From: VXNF01 sp964291305
Lineage (GTDB): Bacteria > Actinomycetota > Acidimicrobiia > Acidimicrobiales > CATQHL01
Length of the DNA: 64,000 nt
Direction: 5' to 3'
Assembly (NCBI GenBank): GCA_964291305.2
Contig: OZ219783.1
Location: forward strand, 1,674,001-1,738,000
The notes under the pieces were generated by a model. That model was not told the DNA's origin and did not search any database. It was given only the letters and a program-made list of their open reading frames with translations. Each line of letters starts with the position of its first letter. The stretch's first letter is position 1. Made by a program: the position numbers and the translations under genes. Below, piece by piece: positions 45,041-53,343 of the stretch.

Positions 45041-46012
45041 GTGGACTTCCAGCCTGGACGCAACCTGGCGCTTGAGTTGGTTCGGGCCACCGAGGCGGCA
45101 GCCATCGGGGCGGCCCGCTGGATGGGCCGATCCGACAAGATCGGAGTTGACCGCGCCGCGGTGGATGGCATGCGCCGGGCGCTCAGCGACGTGCACATGG
45201 ACGGCATCGTGGTCATCGGGGAGGGAGAGAAAGACGAGGCTCCCATGCTGTTCAACGGCGAGCGGGTGGGTGACGGCTCGCCACCGCCGTGCGACGTGGC
45301 AGTGGACCCCGTGGACGGAACCACCCTCGTGTCGCTGGGCCGCGGCAACGCTCTGGCAGTGATTGCGGTATCTAATCGCAACTCCATGTACGACCCCGGC
45401 GCTTGCGTGTACATGAACAAGATCGCCGTGGGCCCCCAAGCGGCGGGGGTTATCGACATTCAGGCCTCCCCCAGCGAGAACCTACGCCGGGTGGCTGCCG
45501 CTACCGGCGAGCAGATTTCGGACCTAACCGCGGTGATCCTGGACCGTCCCCGCCACGACGACCTCATCGCCGAGGTGCGCCAGGCTGGGGCTCGAATCAG
45601 GCTGATCCCCGACGGTGACGTGGCGGGCGCGCTGAGTACCGCCTGGCCAGAGTCGGGCGCCGACATCTTGTTCGGCATCGGCGGCACGCCGGAGGGGGTA
45701 ATCTCAGCCGCCGCGTTGAAATGCATGGGCGGCGACATGCAAGGCAAACTCTGGCCAAGAGACGACGCCGAGCGAGCCGCCGCCCTAGAGGCCGGTTACG
45801 ACCTCGACGCCGTGTTGGGGATCGACGACCTGGTATCGGGCGATAACTGTTTCTTCGCCGCCACCGGCGTAACCAACGGCGACCTTTTGCGGGGGGTGGA
45901 TTTTCATCCGTGGGGCATCTCTACCCAGTCGCTGGTCATGCGCTCGCGCTCGGGCACGGTTCGCCTAATCAACACCCGCCACCACGGCCCCGGCCCTAAC
46001 CCCGCCGACTGA
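45041..46012 (+). CDS. glpX: Fructose-1,6-bisphosphatase, class II
   Basis: A 323-residue gluconeogenic phosphatase that converts fructose 1,6-bisphosphate to fructose 6-phosphate. The metal-binding motifs GEGEKDEAPML and VDPVDGTTLVSLGRGNALAVI are those of the Li-sensitive/GlpX superfamily, and the C terminus has DLVSGDNCFFAATGVTNGDLL, characteristic of GlpX. GTG start with MDFQPGRNLALELV. It is divergent from the zinc-ribbon gene by 106 bases. The length matches the family. Confidence 0.95.
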   Translation: MDFQPGRNLALELVRATEAAAIGAARWMGRSDKIGVDRAAVDGMRRALSDVHMDGIVVIGEGEKDEAPMLFNGERVGDGSPPPCDVAVDPVDGTTLVSLGRGNALAVIAVSNRNSMYDPGACVYMNKIAVGPQAAGVIDIQASPSENLRRVAAATGEQISDLTAVILDRPRHDDLIAEVRQAGARIRLIPDGDVAGALSTAWPESGADILFGIGGTPEGVISAAALKCMGGDMQGKLWPRDDAERAAALEAGYDLDAVLGIDDLVSGDNCFFAATGVTNGDLLRGVDFHPWGISTQSLVMRSRSGTVRLINTRHHGPGPNPAD

Positions 46013-46319
46013 GTTGAGCCGCCAGGACTGCCAACAGCGGCGCCGGCTGCAATAGCTGCGCCCGCTGCGGTCTAGTTTGCTAGAGGTTGGCTTGGCTGCG
46101 CCGGCGGAGCCAGCGCACCAGTGTCACCACCAGAGCTGAGACTACGAAGAACTTCACCACCCCAGTGTGCCAGGCAATGCCGCCTCTCCCAAAGTCTCAT
46201 GGCTAACGGGGATGGCCTACGGGGGTCTTGCGTCTTGCGCGCCGCCGATGCGCTAGCGAGTTCCCCGGTTCCCAACATCCGCACTGGCGGCCCCGCCGAA
46301 GGGAGGACTGTAGCCATGG
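46013..46319. other. Gene-poor stretch after glpX
   Basis: No confident gene is seen. On the minus strand a 26-codon frame (46080-46160, GTG start) encodes a short hydrophobic helix with a basic tail (KFFVVSALVVTLVRWLRRR); it could be a tiny membrane peptide or the last fragment of a degraded gene. The remaining frames look like shadows. Confidence 0.35.
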
Positions 46320-46511
46320 CTGATCAGCTCGGCATCCAGCACCTGGTCGAGTTATCCGGCACCGAAGCAATCCTGGGTTACCTCTGTCCATCTTCGGCTT
46401 CTTTACCTGGCGCCAAAGAGCCGACAAAAGCACTGCGCCCAAAAGTACGGCCCCGGAGCCTGGGCAAAATACAAAGCCCGAGTGCCCTACCGAATCATCC
46501 CCGGCATCTGA
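46320..46511 (+). pseudogene. Frameshifted C-terminal remnant of a sterol-reductase/DUF1295-like membrane protein
   Basis: In one frame FFTWRQRADKS can be read, and in the next frame HCAQKYGPGAWAKYKARVPY followed by RIIPGI and a TGA stop at 46509-46511. This ending (KYG.AW..Y..RVPYRI.PGI) is the typical C terminus of ERG4/ERG24-type reductases and DUF1295 methyltransferase-like proteins. One frameshift near 46425 joins the two pieces. No N-terminal part is found nearby, so it is a decayed fragment. Confidence 0.45.
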
Positions 46512-46578
46512 CTGAGCCGCGGATCCTGAGTCTCGACGACCCGTGAGGTTCGCTCCCAGACTTCCCGAATGGAAACTC

Positions 46579-46606
46579 TTGCGATTTTTCCGAATTGCTC
46601 TAAGAT
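46579..46606 (+). promoter_or_regulatory. Promoter candidate for the HTH/PIN pair
   Basis: TTGCGA (46579-46584), 16 bases, then TAAGAT (46601-46606), 27 bases upstream of the HTH gene start. AGGAG at 46621-46625 is a good ribosome binding site 8 bases from the ATG. Confidence 0.4.
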
Positions 46607-46633
46607 TGAGGTTCGACGCGAGGAGTTTCAGCA

Positions 46634-47095
46634 ATGACCACCTTGACCCGTGAACGTACAGTTCTCCCACCGAAGGAGCCACTCGACACCTTGCTCGCGG
46701 CACTTACCGGAGGCGAAACGCCATCGACAACACTTACTGGCCCTAACGGCGAGCACCTCGTTCTGCCTCCTGAAGTGTTCAAAGTGCTGCGCGATGTCGT
46801 AGCTGCAATGGCCCAAGGGCAGGCAGTGACCATCGCGCCGGTGCATCAGCGCCTAACCACCCAGGAGGCGGCCGACCTGCTCGGCGTCAGCCGCCCGACG
46901 TTCGTGAAGCTTCTGGATTCCGGCGAGATCCCATACGAACAGCCCGGACGACATCGCCGAGTCCTGCTCTCCGATGTGCTCGCTTACCGCAAGAGACAAT
47001 CCGTACAGGCTCGCGAGGCGCTAGATCGTTTGGTCGAGATCTCGCATGAGAGCGGGGCGTACGAGTTCACGGCAACACCGAAGAGAACGCGCTGA
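46634..47095 (+). CDS. Excisionase-type HTH antitoxin
   Basis: A 153-residue protein. Residues 74-122 (TTQEAADLLGVSRPTFVKLL followed by a GRHRRVLLSDVLAYR wing) are the helix-turn-helix of the excisionase/MerR family, here at the C-terminal side of a helical N-terminal part. It lies 9 bases upstream of a PIN-domain gene, the usual order antitoxin then toxin, in which the antitoxin binds the operator and neutralises the RNase. Confidence 0.82.
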   Translation: MTTLTRERTVLPPKEPLDTLLAALTGGETPSTTLTGPNGEHLVLPPEVFKVLRDVVAAMAQGQAVTIAPVHQRLTTQEAADLLGVSRPTFVKLLDSGEIPYEQPGRHRRVLLSDVLAYRKRQSVQAREALDRLVEISHESGAYEFTATPKRTR

Positions 47096-47104
47096 GCAAA
47101 ACTC

Positions 47105-47653
47105 ATGGCGTTCGCCGTCGTCCTCGACACTTGCGTTCTCTACCCAATGCACCTGCGGGACAGCCTGCTCCGTATCGCCGAACGCGGGCTTTACCAGGCC
47201 TACTGGTCAGACGACATCCTCGCCGAACTCCGCCGCAGCCTCGCCGAGAGCGGATTGACACAGTCATCCATCGACCACATCCTCGCCCAAATGCAGCAAG
47301 CGTTCCCCAGCGCCCAGGTCCGGGGATACCGGCCGTTAATATCCGCGATGACCTGCGACGAGAAGGATCGCCACGTCCTCGCCGCAGCAGTCCGAACCAA
47401 TGCATCAGCCATCCTCACGTTCAACACCAGCGACTTCCCTGCCGAAAGCGTCGATCTGTACAAGGTAGATGTCATCCATCCCGACGCCTTTCTCCTCGAC
47501 CTGCTTGATCTGTCCTCCAGGGACGTGATGGACGAACTCAGCAAGCAGGCAGCCGCCAACCGGAAAGAACCAAAGACGTTCTATGCCCTGATGGAAGCTC
47601 TCACCCTGGCTGGAGTACCCCAATTCGCCGACGAAGTCCGAAGTCGAATGTGA
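47105..47653 (+). CDS. PIN-domain ribonuclease toxin
   Basis: A 182-residue PIN protein. The acidic residues expected at the metal site are visible: Asp8 in VVLDTCVLYP, Glu in DDILAELRRS, Asp in TCDEKDRHVLAAA and Asp in LTFNTSDFP. Proteins of this type cleave RNA, often tRNA or mRNA. It is 9 bases downstream of the HTH gene, forming a type II toxin-antitoxin-like module. C-terminal residues after 130 are helical and specific to this subfamily. Confidence 0.82.
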   Translation: MAFAVVLDTCVLYPMHLRDSLLRIAERGLYQAYWSDDILAELRRSLAESGLTQSSIDHILAQMQQAFPSAQVRGYRPLISAMTCDEKDRHVLAAAVRTNASAILTFNTSDFPAESVDLYKVDVIHPDAFLLDLLDLSSRDVMDELSKQAAANRKEPKTFYALMEALTLAGVPQFADEVRSRM

Positions 47654-47704
47654 ACAGCCGCGATATGACCGCGGAGTTGCCTGCGCGACCGTCAGTCGGG
47701 TCGA

Positions 47705-47866
47705 GGAGCCATAAGGTACATAGGCGCAGATGTGTCCACCACAAACGCGTTATCGGACAAGTACCGCAGCAGCCTCGACTACGAGGTCTGCAAAGCTCTA
47801 GCCGCCGTCGACTTCAGCGCCGAACGTGCCCGAAAGGTGGTAGCAGCTAATACCTTGAGACTCTGA
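47705..47866 (+). pseudogene. Possible C-terminal fragment of an amidohydrolase-like gene
   Basis: A frame without a start encodes AIRYIGADVSTTNALSDKYR and ends DFSAERARKVVAANTLRL before TGA at 47864. The ending resembles the closing helix of amidohydrolase-2 family proteins (LSxExxxKIxxxNAxRLL). It sits between the PIN gene and the HEPN gene and is probably a leftover of an insertion or deletion. Low confidence. Confidence 0.3.
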
Positions 47867-47909
47867 TCTTGGACCACTCATCTTGGTGCGTGGCGCGGAA
47901 GGGCTGATC

Positions 47910-48326
47910 GTGATCGACTTTGGGAAACTTGAACTTTCCTTGAAACGACTCGAGGAGCAGCACGCCAACTATCTAAGTGGGAATCCGGCGCTCTCGGGTC
48001 TGGACCGTGAGGGGGTCGCCGAGTCCGTGATCCAGCGGTTCGAAACTTGCTACGACTGCTTGTGGAAAGTGCTGAAGCGTCATCTGATCGAGCGTCTCGG
48101 CGTTACCGACCCGCCTAACAGCCCCAAGCCGTTGTTTCGTATTGCGAATGAAAACCTGCTGCTCTCGACGCCGGTGGAACAATGGCTGCGTTATGCCGAT
48201 GCCCGGACCGACACGTCGCACGACTACGACGGAGAGAAAGCCAAGGCATGCCTGCAAATCGTGGCTAACTTCATCGCTGACAGTATCGCTCTCTACGAAA
48301 GCATGAGCGGCAAGACATGGCGCTGA
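47910..48326 (+). CDS. HEPN-type nucleotidyltransferase substrate-binding protein (HI0074 family)
   Basis: A 138-residue all-helical protein. RFETCYDCLWKVLKRHL, WLRYADARTDTSHDYD and a closing helix match the HI0074/HEPN family that pairs with minimal nucleotidyltransferases. GTG at 47910, with GGAAGGG six bases upstream, is preferred over TTG 47883 because it starts the protein right before the first helix. It overlaps the MNT gene by 10 bases. In related modules the HEPN partner is the toxin-like or substrate-presenting half. Confidence 0.82.
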   Translation: MIDFGKLELSLKRLEEQHANYLSGNPALSGLDREGVAESVIQRFETCYDCLWKVLKRHLIERLGVTDPPNSPKPLFRIANENLLLSTPVEQWLRYADARTDTSHDYDGEKAKACLQIVANFIADSIALYESMSGKTWR

Positions 48327-48649
48327 GCAACGCTGTGGACCTCACGCCCGCGCAGCGGGACGTCGTGGAGGCGCTTCTCGCCAGGTACCTGACGGGTACC
48401 GAGGCCTGGGTGTACGGCTCCCGTGCTAAGCGGACCTCCCGACCCCAGTCCGACTTGGACATAGTGGTGTTTGCCACGCCAGAGCAGCAGCGAGCCGTGT
48501 CTGATCTGCGGGAAGCGTTCGAAGAGAGCAACCTGCCGTTTCGGGTGGACTTATTCGTCTGGGATGAAGTGCCGGATTCGTTCCGCGAGCAAATTGAGTC
48601 AGGGCATGTCGTATTAGCGGAGCGGGAAGGGCTGACACCAAGACTTTAG
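48317..48649 (+). CDS. Minimal nucleotidyltransferase (MNT)
   Basis: A 110-residue protein with the polymerase-beta-type motif VYGSRAKRTSRPQSDLDIVV (GS...S-D-D), the two Asp residues being the first metal ligands and the third acidic residue following in FRVDLFVWDE. Such enzymes transfer a nucleotide to a partner protein or RNA and act as antitoxins of HEPN proteins in many modules. Overlap of 10 bases with the HEPN gene supports one transcript. Confidence 0.85.
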   Translation: MALSNAVDLTPAQRDVVEALLARYLTGTEAWVYGSRAKRTSRPQSDLDIVVFATPEQQRAVSDLREAFEESNLPFRVDLFVWDEVPDSFREQIESGHVVLAEREGLTPRL

Positions 48650-48696
48650 ACATCGTCAAGTTCAGCTCTAGCCCAGGTCAGCTAACATTTCGATGA

Positions 48697-48707
48697 GGGG
48701 GGGGGGG
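48697..48707 (+). repeat. G11 homopolymer tract
   Basis: Eleven G residues in a row in the 232-base gap before the proline-rich membrane gene, immediately before TTGACT. Long G/C tracts are typical slippage sites; see also the C13 tract downstream. The rest of the gap contains no gene I can support. Confidence 0.85.
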
Positions 48708-48862
48708 TTGACTTGGCTGAGTAGCGAACGGCTGTCGCATTTGGTACTTTCCTGTGTCAATGCTCTGCAGGGTGGTGGTAGGCGGTGGTGCCTCGGCTGG
48801 AGACGATCAATCAGCCCTTAGTGCTTCGCGGCCGCGCGGCACTTCGCAGCCTCAGCGCATTC

Positions 48863-48880
48863 GCCTGAAGGGCGTCAGGC
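48863..48880 (+). promoter_or_regulatory. Hairpin holding the ribosome binding site
   Basis: GCCTGA (48863-48868) and TCAGGC (48875-48880) are perfect inverted copies with loop AGGGCG. The loop plus stem edge (AAGGG) is the likely ribosome binding site of the gene starting at 48882, so folding could affect its translation. Confidence 0.45.
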
Positions 48881-48881
48881 T

Positions 48882-49349
48882 ATGAGCACGCCCCCCCCCC
48901 CCCGCCGACCAGCTCCTCCGCGCCAGCAACCGGTAGGCAGTAGCAGGCCCCCACCTCCCAAACCCCCTAACCGACCTAAGCCACCGGTTACCGGGTCTAA
49001 GAGGCCCCGACCGCCCGGAACCGCTCAGCCGATTGGGTCAGCCGAACGACCACCCCTAATCCTCGCGCTCTTGGTCGCTGCGGCGACCGCCTGCTCTCTG
49101 GCCCTTCTCCAGTTCGCCGGTGTCTCTAGCAATGTCGGCGGTTCGCTGGTCGGGGCTCTAGCCAGCCCGCTGCTGCTGGTCTTATTTCTTGTAACCAACG
49201 AGAGCCGAAAGCGCGGGGGGACGTTTGGCGATTGGCGATTCCTGCCTAGTCAGTTGACCATCTTGGTGGTGGCGATGGCCGGTTGGGGGGCCGGTGTGGC
49301 CCACGTTTGGTTCGTTGCCAAAGAGATAACCCGTTGGCAGGCCGGCTGA
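48882..49349 (+). CDS. Proline-rich small membrane protein, first gene of the vWA/tubulin-like operon
   Basis: A 155-residue protein. Residues 1-58 are Pro/Arg-rich and disordered (PPPPRRPAPPRQQPVG...), followed by three hydrophobic helices (about 60-80, 88-105, 128-147). The start codon is followed within four codons by a 13-base C tract that encodes part of the proline run, so one-base slippage would abolish the product. Its stop overlaps the start of the vWA gene (TGATG). It probably sits in the membrane with its Pro-rich tail free for interactions. No known family recognised. Confidence 0.72.
   Translation: MSTPPPPRRPAPPRQQPVGSSRPPPPKPPNRPKPPVTGSKRPRPPGTAQPIGSAERPPLILALLVAAATACSLALLQFAGVSSNVGGSLVGALASPLLLVLFLVTNESRKRGGTFGDWRFLPSQLTILVVAMAGWGAGVAHVWFVAKEITRWQAG
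48891..48903 (+). repeat. C13 homopolymer tract inside codons 4-8
   Basis: Thirteen C residues in a row, starting nine bases after the ATG of the proline-rich membrane protein. It is a potential contingency (phase-variation) site and is complementary to the G11 tract 183 bases upstream. Sequencing error in homopolymers must be excluded. Confidence 0.85.
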
Positions 49350-52300
49350 TGCGTCGTCGCGCTCTCGCCGTCTTCTGGACTCTGCTGCTACTAACAGCAG
49401 GATTGCCCATGATCGTGGCCGCAGGGGCAGTACATGCCCAGGCGGACTCCGACGACTGGAAGCCGTGCGGCCAGACGACTGGGGGCGGCCGAATCGAGCG
49501 GGCTGAGATCTTGTTCGCCTTAGATCGCTCCGGCTCGCTTGAAGATGCGGGAGTGGATCCAGGTGGCACAAAGCGCCGCGGCGCGCTCGAAGACACCCGC
49601 AGAGAACTCACCGACCTGCAAGATCGGCTAACCCGACTCCTCAGCAGGATCACCACCGGATCTCGGTTCGAGATTGACGTATCGGTAGTTGCCTTCAACG
49701 ACTCAGCCGAATTGATCTCCGGCTTCAGTCGGGTCAGACCGGACAATCCGTCTGACGAAGATATTGCAAGGGCGATCTCCACCAGCGGTGACACCGACTA
49801 TGGCCCAGCCATCGAAGAGGCGCTGGAACAGTTCGAGTCGAGCAATGATGACGACGCAACCTGCCGCATTCTCGTCCTTTTCACCGACGGGATTCTGGAT
49901 CCGTTCGACACAGCCACTGGTCTCAAGGACTTTCGGCAGGAAGAAGCGGCCGAATCGCACGTCGCGAACCTGCTGACGGACTTGTGCGTCCCAGACTCCG
50001 AAACCGGCTCTTACCGGCAAAGGATGAACCAACTCGGGATATCGACCTATGTCGCCGTCCTGAGAGGACGAAACTTCGAACGGGGTACGGGTAACACGCA
50101 CCTTGACTTCCTGGCGCGTGCCTCCAAGCAGGCGATCCTGGCTCTGACCGGCCACGGCGATTCGCCATTGCTCGACGGAGTGGAAGCAGCTGGCGGTTGC
50201 GAAAGTTGGTCGGAGAACCGTGCCGGCAAGGTCATCGACATTGAGGACATCGGAGAGCTGACCGATGAGCTGATAAAGGTCCTCCTCGACCTCGAGTTAG
50301 GTCTGCTTCAGTCCCGGGTTAGTTGCACAACCGAAGCCGAAGCTGAGCTGGTCGGCGAGTGGCCGTATTCGCTCCTGGCCCGAGATCCTCTAAGGGACCG
50401 GCCACTATGCACCGTCACCGCTCCCCTCGTTGGCTCCACGACCTTGGTTCTCACGGACAGGGATGACGGTGCCGGTTTGGAGTGGCTGATCGACGACGGC
50501 AACGAGCCGGCGTCAAACCGCAGGAGGTTGTCCGCCGGGGACCCAAGTTTGTCCTTCAACATCGTGTCGAGGGAGCTGCCGACAGAAGAACCTGTAGGCC
50601 CTTCAGCAGCAGAAGTCGAGGTCTGGTCAATCTGGTCGGTCGAGGATTCGCAACTTGGTGACTTGCCCGGCCAGCCCGCTGAAGCGAGACAGGCGACACC
50701 GGTTCGATTTCCTTTGCCGGACCGCGAGCAGCAAGAGATCGATCCTCTAATCGATGATTGTCTAGTTTTTAGTCGGGCGACATGGTTGGAGGTGGACGGT
50801 AGCAAACGGGCGGAAGTAGAACCGTTTTGCAAACTGCAGGCCCCGCTGGCGGGCGAGTTCGAGATTGCCCTAGAGCCATCTGACAACAACCGTCTGTTGT
50901 GGTCGGCAACACTCTCTGTTGGCAACGGTGATCCCGTCGTTCAGCCACGTGGCGAACCCATCCTCCTCAAGCCCGGTGATGAGACCATCTCGTTGGGGGC
51001 TATCTCGGATCCTCCCACAAGCGAGGAAGTCCTTGACGAGTCTTTCACCGATGAAATCGCTGTCAAGTTGATTTGGCGCTCGCCACGCGGAAAGCTTTTG
51101 TGGCCGCTGGAGGAGCAGCCACTAGTAGACGTGGAGATCAGGGTGCGCTCGCTAGGGGTCAACCCGCTGGAGTGCACAAGCGAAGCACAGGTAACCCATG
51201 CCGGGGAGAATCCGAATGGATTCGGTTGGCAAGTGATCGACACCGGCTGCACCCTGCTGTCTCCCGAATCACTGTCTCCCGAACCCCGAGGCACCGTGAC
51301 GGCCACGGTCTCTGGTGGCCTCGAAGGTGTGCGCTGGCAGCTGGCAGATCCGACTGCAGCCGAAGAAACTGGCTGGCAAACGCTCGATAAGAAGACTCTG
51401 ACGCCTAGTGACGGTGATAGTCGGCTCTTCGTGCAGATTGAAGGTGTCGAGTTGGTCAAGCTCGCCGATGCCTATGCCGAGTTCAACCTTATAGCCCGCT
51501 GGTCGGGCGAGGGAATCGACGAACGAGAACCGCAGCAGGAGCAAAGGCGGGCGGCACTCTACCTGCCCTCACCGGAATGCGTAGATCGGGTCGAGGGCGA
51601 ACGAGTTACTCAAGTGCCAGACGACGGATCCATACCCGATCGGCTTGTGCGGTTACGAGCCATCTGTGAGATCAATCCGCCGCCGAACGGCCGTCTCGAA
51701 GTTCGCCTCACCGATGCCACGCAGGATTTCGACGTGTCATGGTATCCAGTTCGTCCTGGAGATGAGAGAGGCGAGTTAGATGTTCTGTTCTTCGAAGCCG
51801 AGGAGCCGCAGACTGCTATCGACGCCTGGGCGGGGCCGTTGCCGCCGGAGCTGGTTTACGCAATAGAAGCAGGCATAGACGTTGAGGTGATCTGGACCTC
51901 GGATCGGGACTACATCTCGGAGAGTCGTCCTCGGCGTGTCGTGGTGGGCATTCCTGATATTCCACCCGAGCATCTCTCCTGTGAAGGCGAAAAGCCGGCA
52001 CAGACGATCGAACTATGGCAGGAGGTACCTGAGGGGCAGCTACGGGTTACCACCGGGTGCGTGCTACAAGCACCGGAGGCCGGAACGGTCACGCTAACTG
52101 TCGAAGGCGCCGTCGCTGGAATGCCTTGGCGACTTCCGCAAGAGGTACTCCTAGCACCGGGTGACCCCAACCAAGAAATTACCATCGAAACAACAGGCGT
52201 GCTGCCGAACGAGTTGCACAATCTTGATGCGAGTTTCGAGTTGGTGGCGACTCTGACTTTGAATGACTCTCAGCCTCCTGCCGACCGCAAGCTTCGAGAA

Positions 52301-53338
52301 GTACAGGTACAACTCCAACCGCGGATACGGATACGTTGCACCGGCTCGCCGGAAATCCTGAACCCGCCCATCGAAGTACCCGACGAGCCACTGGTAGTAG
52401 ACACCGGCTGCACCCTGATAGCACCTAAAGAAGCGGGAACGGTGACCGTCAGCGTCGATGGTGACATTGGCGATACTCCTTGGCGTGTTGCCGGAGACCT
52501 CCCGCTTAGTCCCGGCGACGACGACCTCCCAATATTTATAGAGACCGACGGTGCGCTACCTAACCAGCGCTATGAGACCGTGGCCGAGTTTGCCCTTGCC
52601 GCAAAGTGGCGATCTCCTAACGGCGTCGAACAAGGAGTCGGAGAGCACCCCCTGCCCGACCAGGAGTCTCCGGAAGTAGCGGTGGCGCTACGGGCACGAC
52701 CTAACTCCGGTACAGCGGCGCTGATCGCAGTGATACTTGTTTTGGCTGGCCTAGCAATTGCCTGGCTAGCACTTTGGTACGTAGGACGGAGAGCTAGTAC
52801 CCCACCCCAGCCCGGCGAGTACCGATTGGTGTACCAGGAAGTCAAAATAAGCGTCACGCCTGGCGGTCGCCCGGAGGTGCCCGGTTTTGATGCAGCCTCA
52901 GCTATCGCCAGAGCCTCAGAACCATTAGAGGGTCGCCGCTCGCGGCTACAGGCCGCCGGCCTCACAATCCGCGCCACGGTGCGTTGGTGGAACCTGAGAG
53001 ATGTCCTTAGCGGGGGTCGGGCCAGGGCGGTTCCGCGGAATCTCGGAGATCCGCTCGTGGCTGTATCCCCGCGTTCGGAAGGGTCTGAAAGGTCAGATTG
53101 CCTGCCGGTCAGCCTCACCGACGGAGCTGTAGTCGTGGCAATCAACCGACCAAAGACCGGCTCAAAGAACCAAAGCAGCGAACACAGCGGCCACGTCTGG
53201 ATCCTGCTCCGTGCCAGAGCAGCAAAAGACTCCACCGAGCGGAGTGCTAGGCAGAACCTTGACGCTGCACTGCGTCAACTCGGCCAACTCCTCAGCAAAC
53301 CGACTGTCTCTGCAATTTCTTCACCACCGAAAGGCTGA
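49349..53338 (+). CDS. Secreted, membrane-anchored von Willebrand A protein with tandem Cys repeats
   Basis: A 1329-residue protein. A signal peptide (1-31, ending AGAVHA) is followed by a vWA domain (about 50-330) with a complete MIDAS: Asp59-x-Ser61-x-Ser63 in ALDRSGS, Thr149 in GDTDYGP and Asp180 in LFTDG. About six tandem repeats of about 100-130 residues then run to about 1115, each with a Cys early and a second Cys in a DTGCTLxAP-like motif, suggesting disulfide-stabilised beta sandwiches. A transmembrane helix (about 1120-1145) and a 184-residue cytoplasmic tail close it. The ATG overlaps the previous stop; an in-frame upstream ATG lies inside that gene. Confidence 0.85.
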   Translation: MRRRALAVFWTLLLLTAGLPMIVAAGAVHAQADSDDWKPCGQTTGGGRIERAEILFALDRSGSLEDAGVDPGGTKRRGALEDTRRELTDLQDRLTRLLSRITTGSRFEIDVSVVAFNDSAELISGFSRVRPDNPSDEDIARAISTSGDTDYGPAIEEALEQFESSNDDDATCRILVLFTDGILDPFDTATGLKDFRQEEAAESHVANLLTDLCVPDSETGSYRQRMNQLGISTYVAVLRGRNFERGTGNTHLDFLARASKQAILALTGHGDSPLLDGVEAAGGCESWSENRAGKVIDIEDIGELTDELIKVLLDLELGLLQSRVSCTTEAEAELVGEWPYSLLARDPLRDRPLCTVTAPLVGSTTLVLTDRDDGAGLEWLIDDGNEPASNRRRLSAGDPSLSFNIVSRELPTEEPVGPSAAEVEVWSIWSVEDSQLGDLPGQPAEARQATPVRFPLPDREQQEIDPLIDDCLVFSRATWLEVDGSKRAEVEPFCKLQAPLAGEFEIALEPSDNNRLLWSATLSVGNGDPVVQPRGEPILLKPGDETISLGAISDPPTSEEVLDESFTDEIAVKLIWRSPRGKLLWPLEEQPLVDVEIRVRSLGVNPLECTSEAQVTHAGENPNGFGWQVIDTGCTLLSPESLSPEPRGTVTATVSGGLEGVRWQLADPTAAEETGWQTLDKKTLTPSDGDSRLFVQIEGVELVKLADAYAEFNLIARWSGEGIDEREPQQEQRRAALYLPSPECVDRVEGERVTQVPDDGSIPDRLVRLRAICEINPPPNGRLEVRLTDATQDFDVSWYPVRPGDERGELDVLFFEAEEPQTAIDAWAGPLPPELVYAIEAGIDVEVIWTSDRDYISESRPRRVVVGIPDIPPEHLSCEGEKPAQTIELWQEVPEGQLRVTTGCVLQAPEAGTVTLTVEGAVAGMPWRLPQEVLLAPGDPNQEITIETTGVLPNELHNLDASFELVATLTLNDSQPPADRKLREVQVQLQPRIRIRCTGSPEILNPPIEVPDEPLVVDTGCTLIAPKEAGTVTVSVDGDIGDTPWRVAGDLPLSPGDDDLPIFIETDGALPNQRYETVAEFALAAKWRSPNGVEQGVGEHPLPDQESPEVAVALRARPNSGTAALIAVILVLAGLAIAWLALWYVGRRASTPPQPGEYRLVYQEVKISVTPGGRPEVPGFDAASAIARASEPLEGRRSRLQAAGLTIRATVRWWNLRDVLSGGRARAVPRNLGDPLVAVSPRSEGSERSDCLPVSLTDGAVVVAINRPKTGSKNQSSEHSGHVWILLRARAAKDSTERSARQNLDAALRQLGQLLSKPTVSAISSPPKG

Positions 53339-53343
53339 CCAAC

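Noticed and set aside
44935..45459. Long upstream extension of the zinc-ribbon protein
   Set aside because: It is antisense to glpX, of odd composition, and a start with a ribosome binding site exists at 44934.
46203..46703. Minus-strand open frame of 166 codons
   Set aside because: It overlaps the HTH antitoxin gene and a pseudogene, and has the Arg/Ser-rich composition of a shadow.
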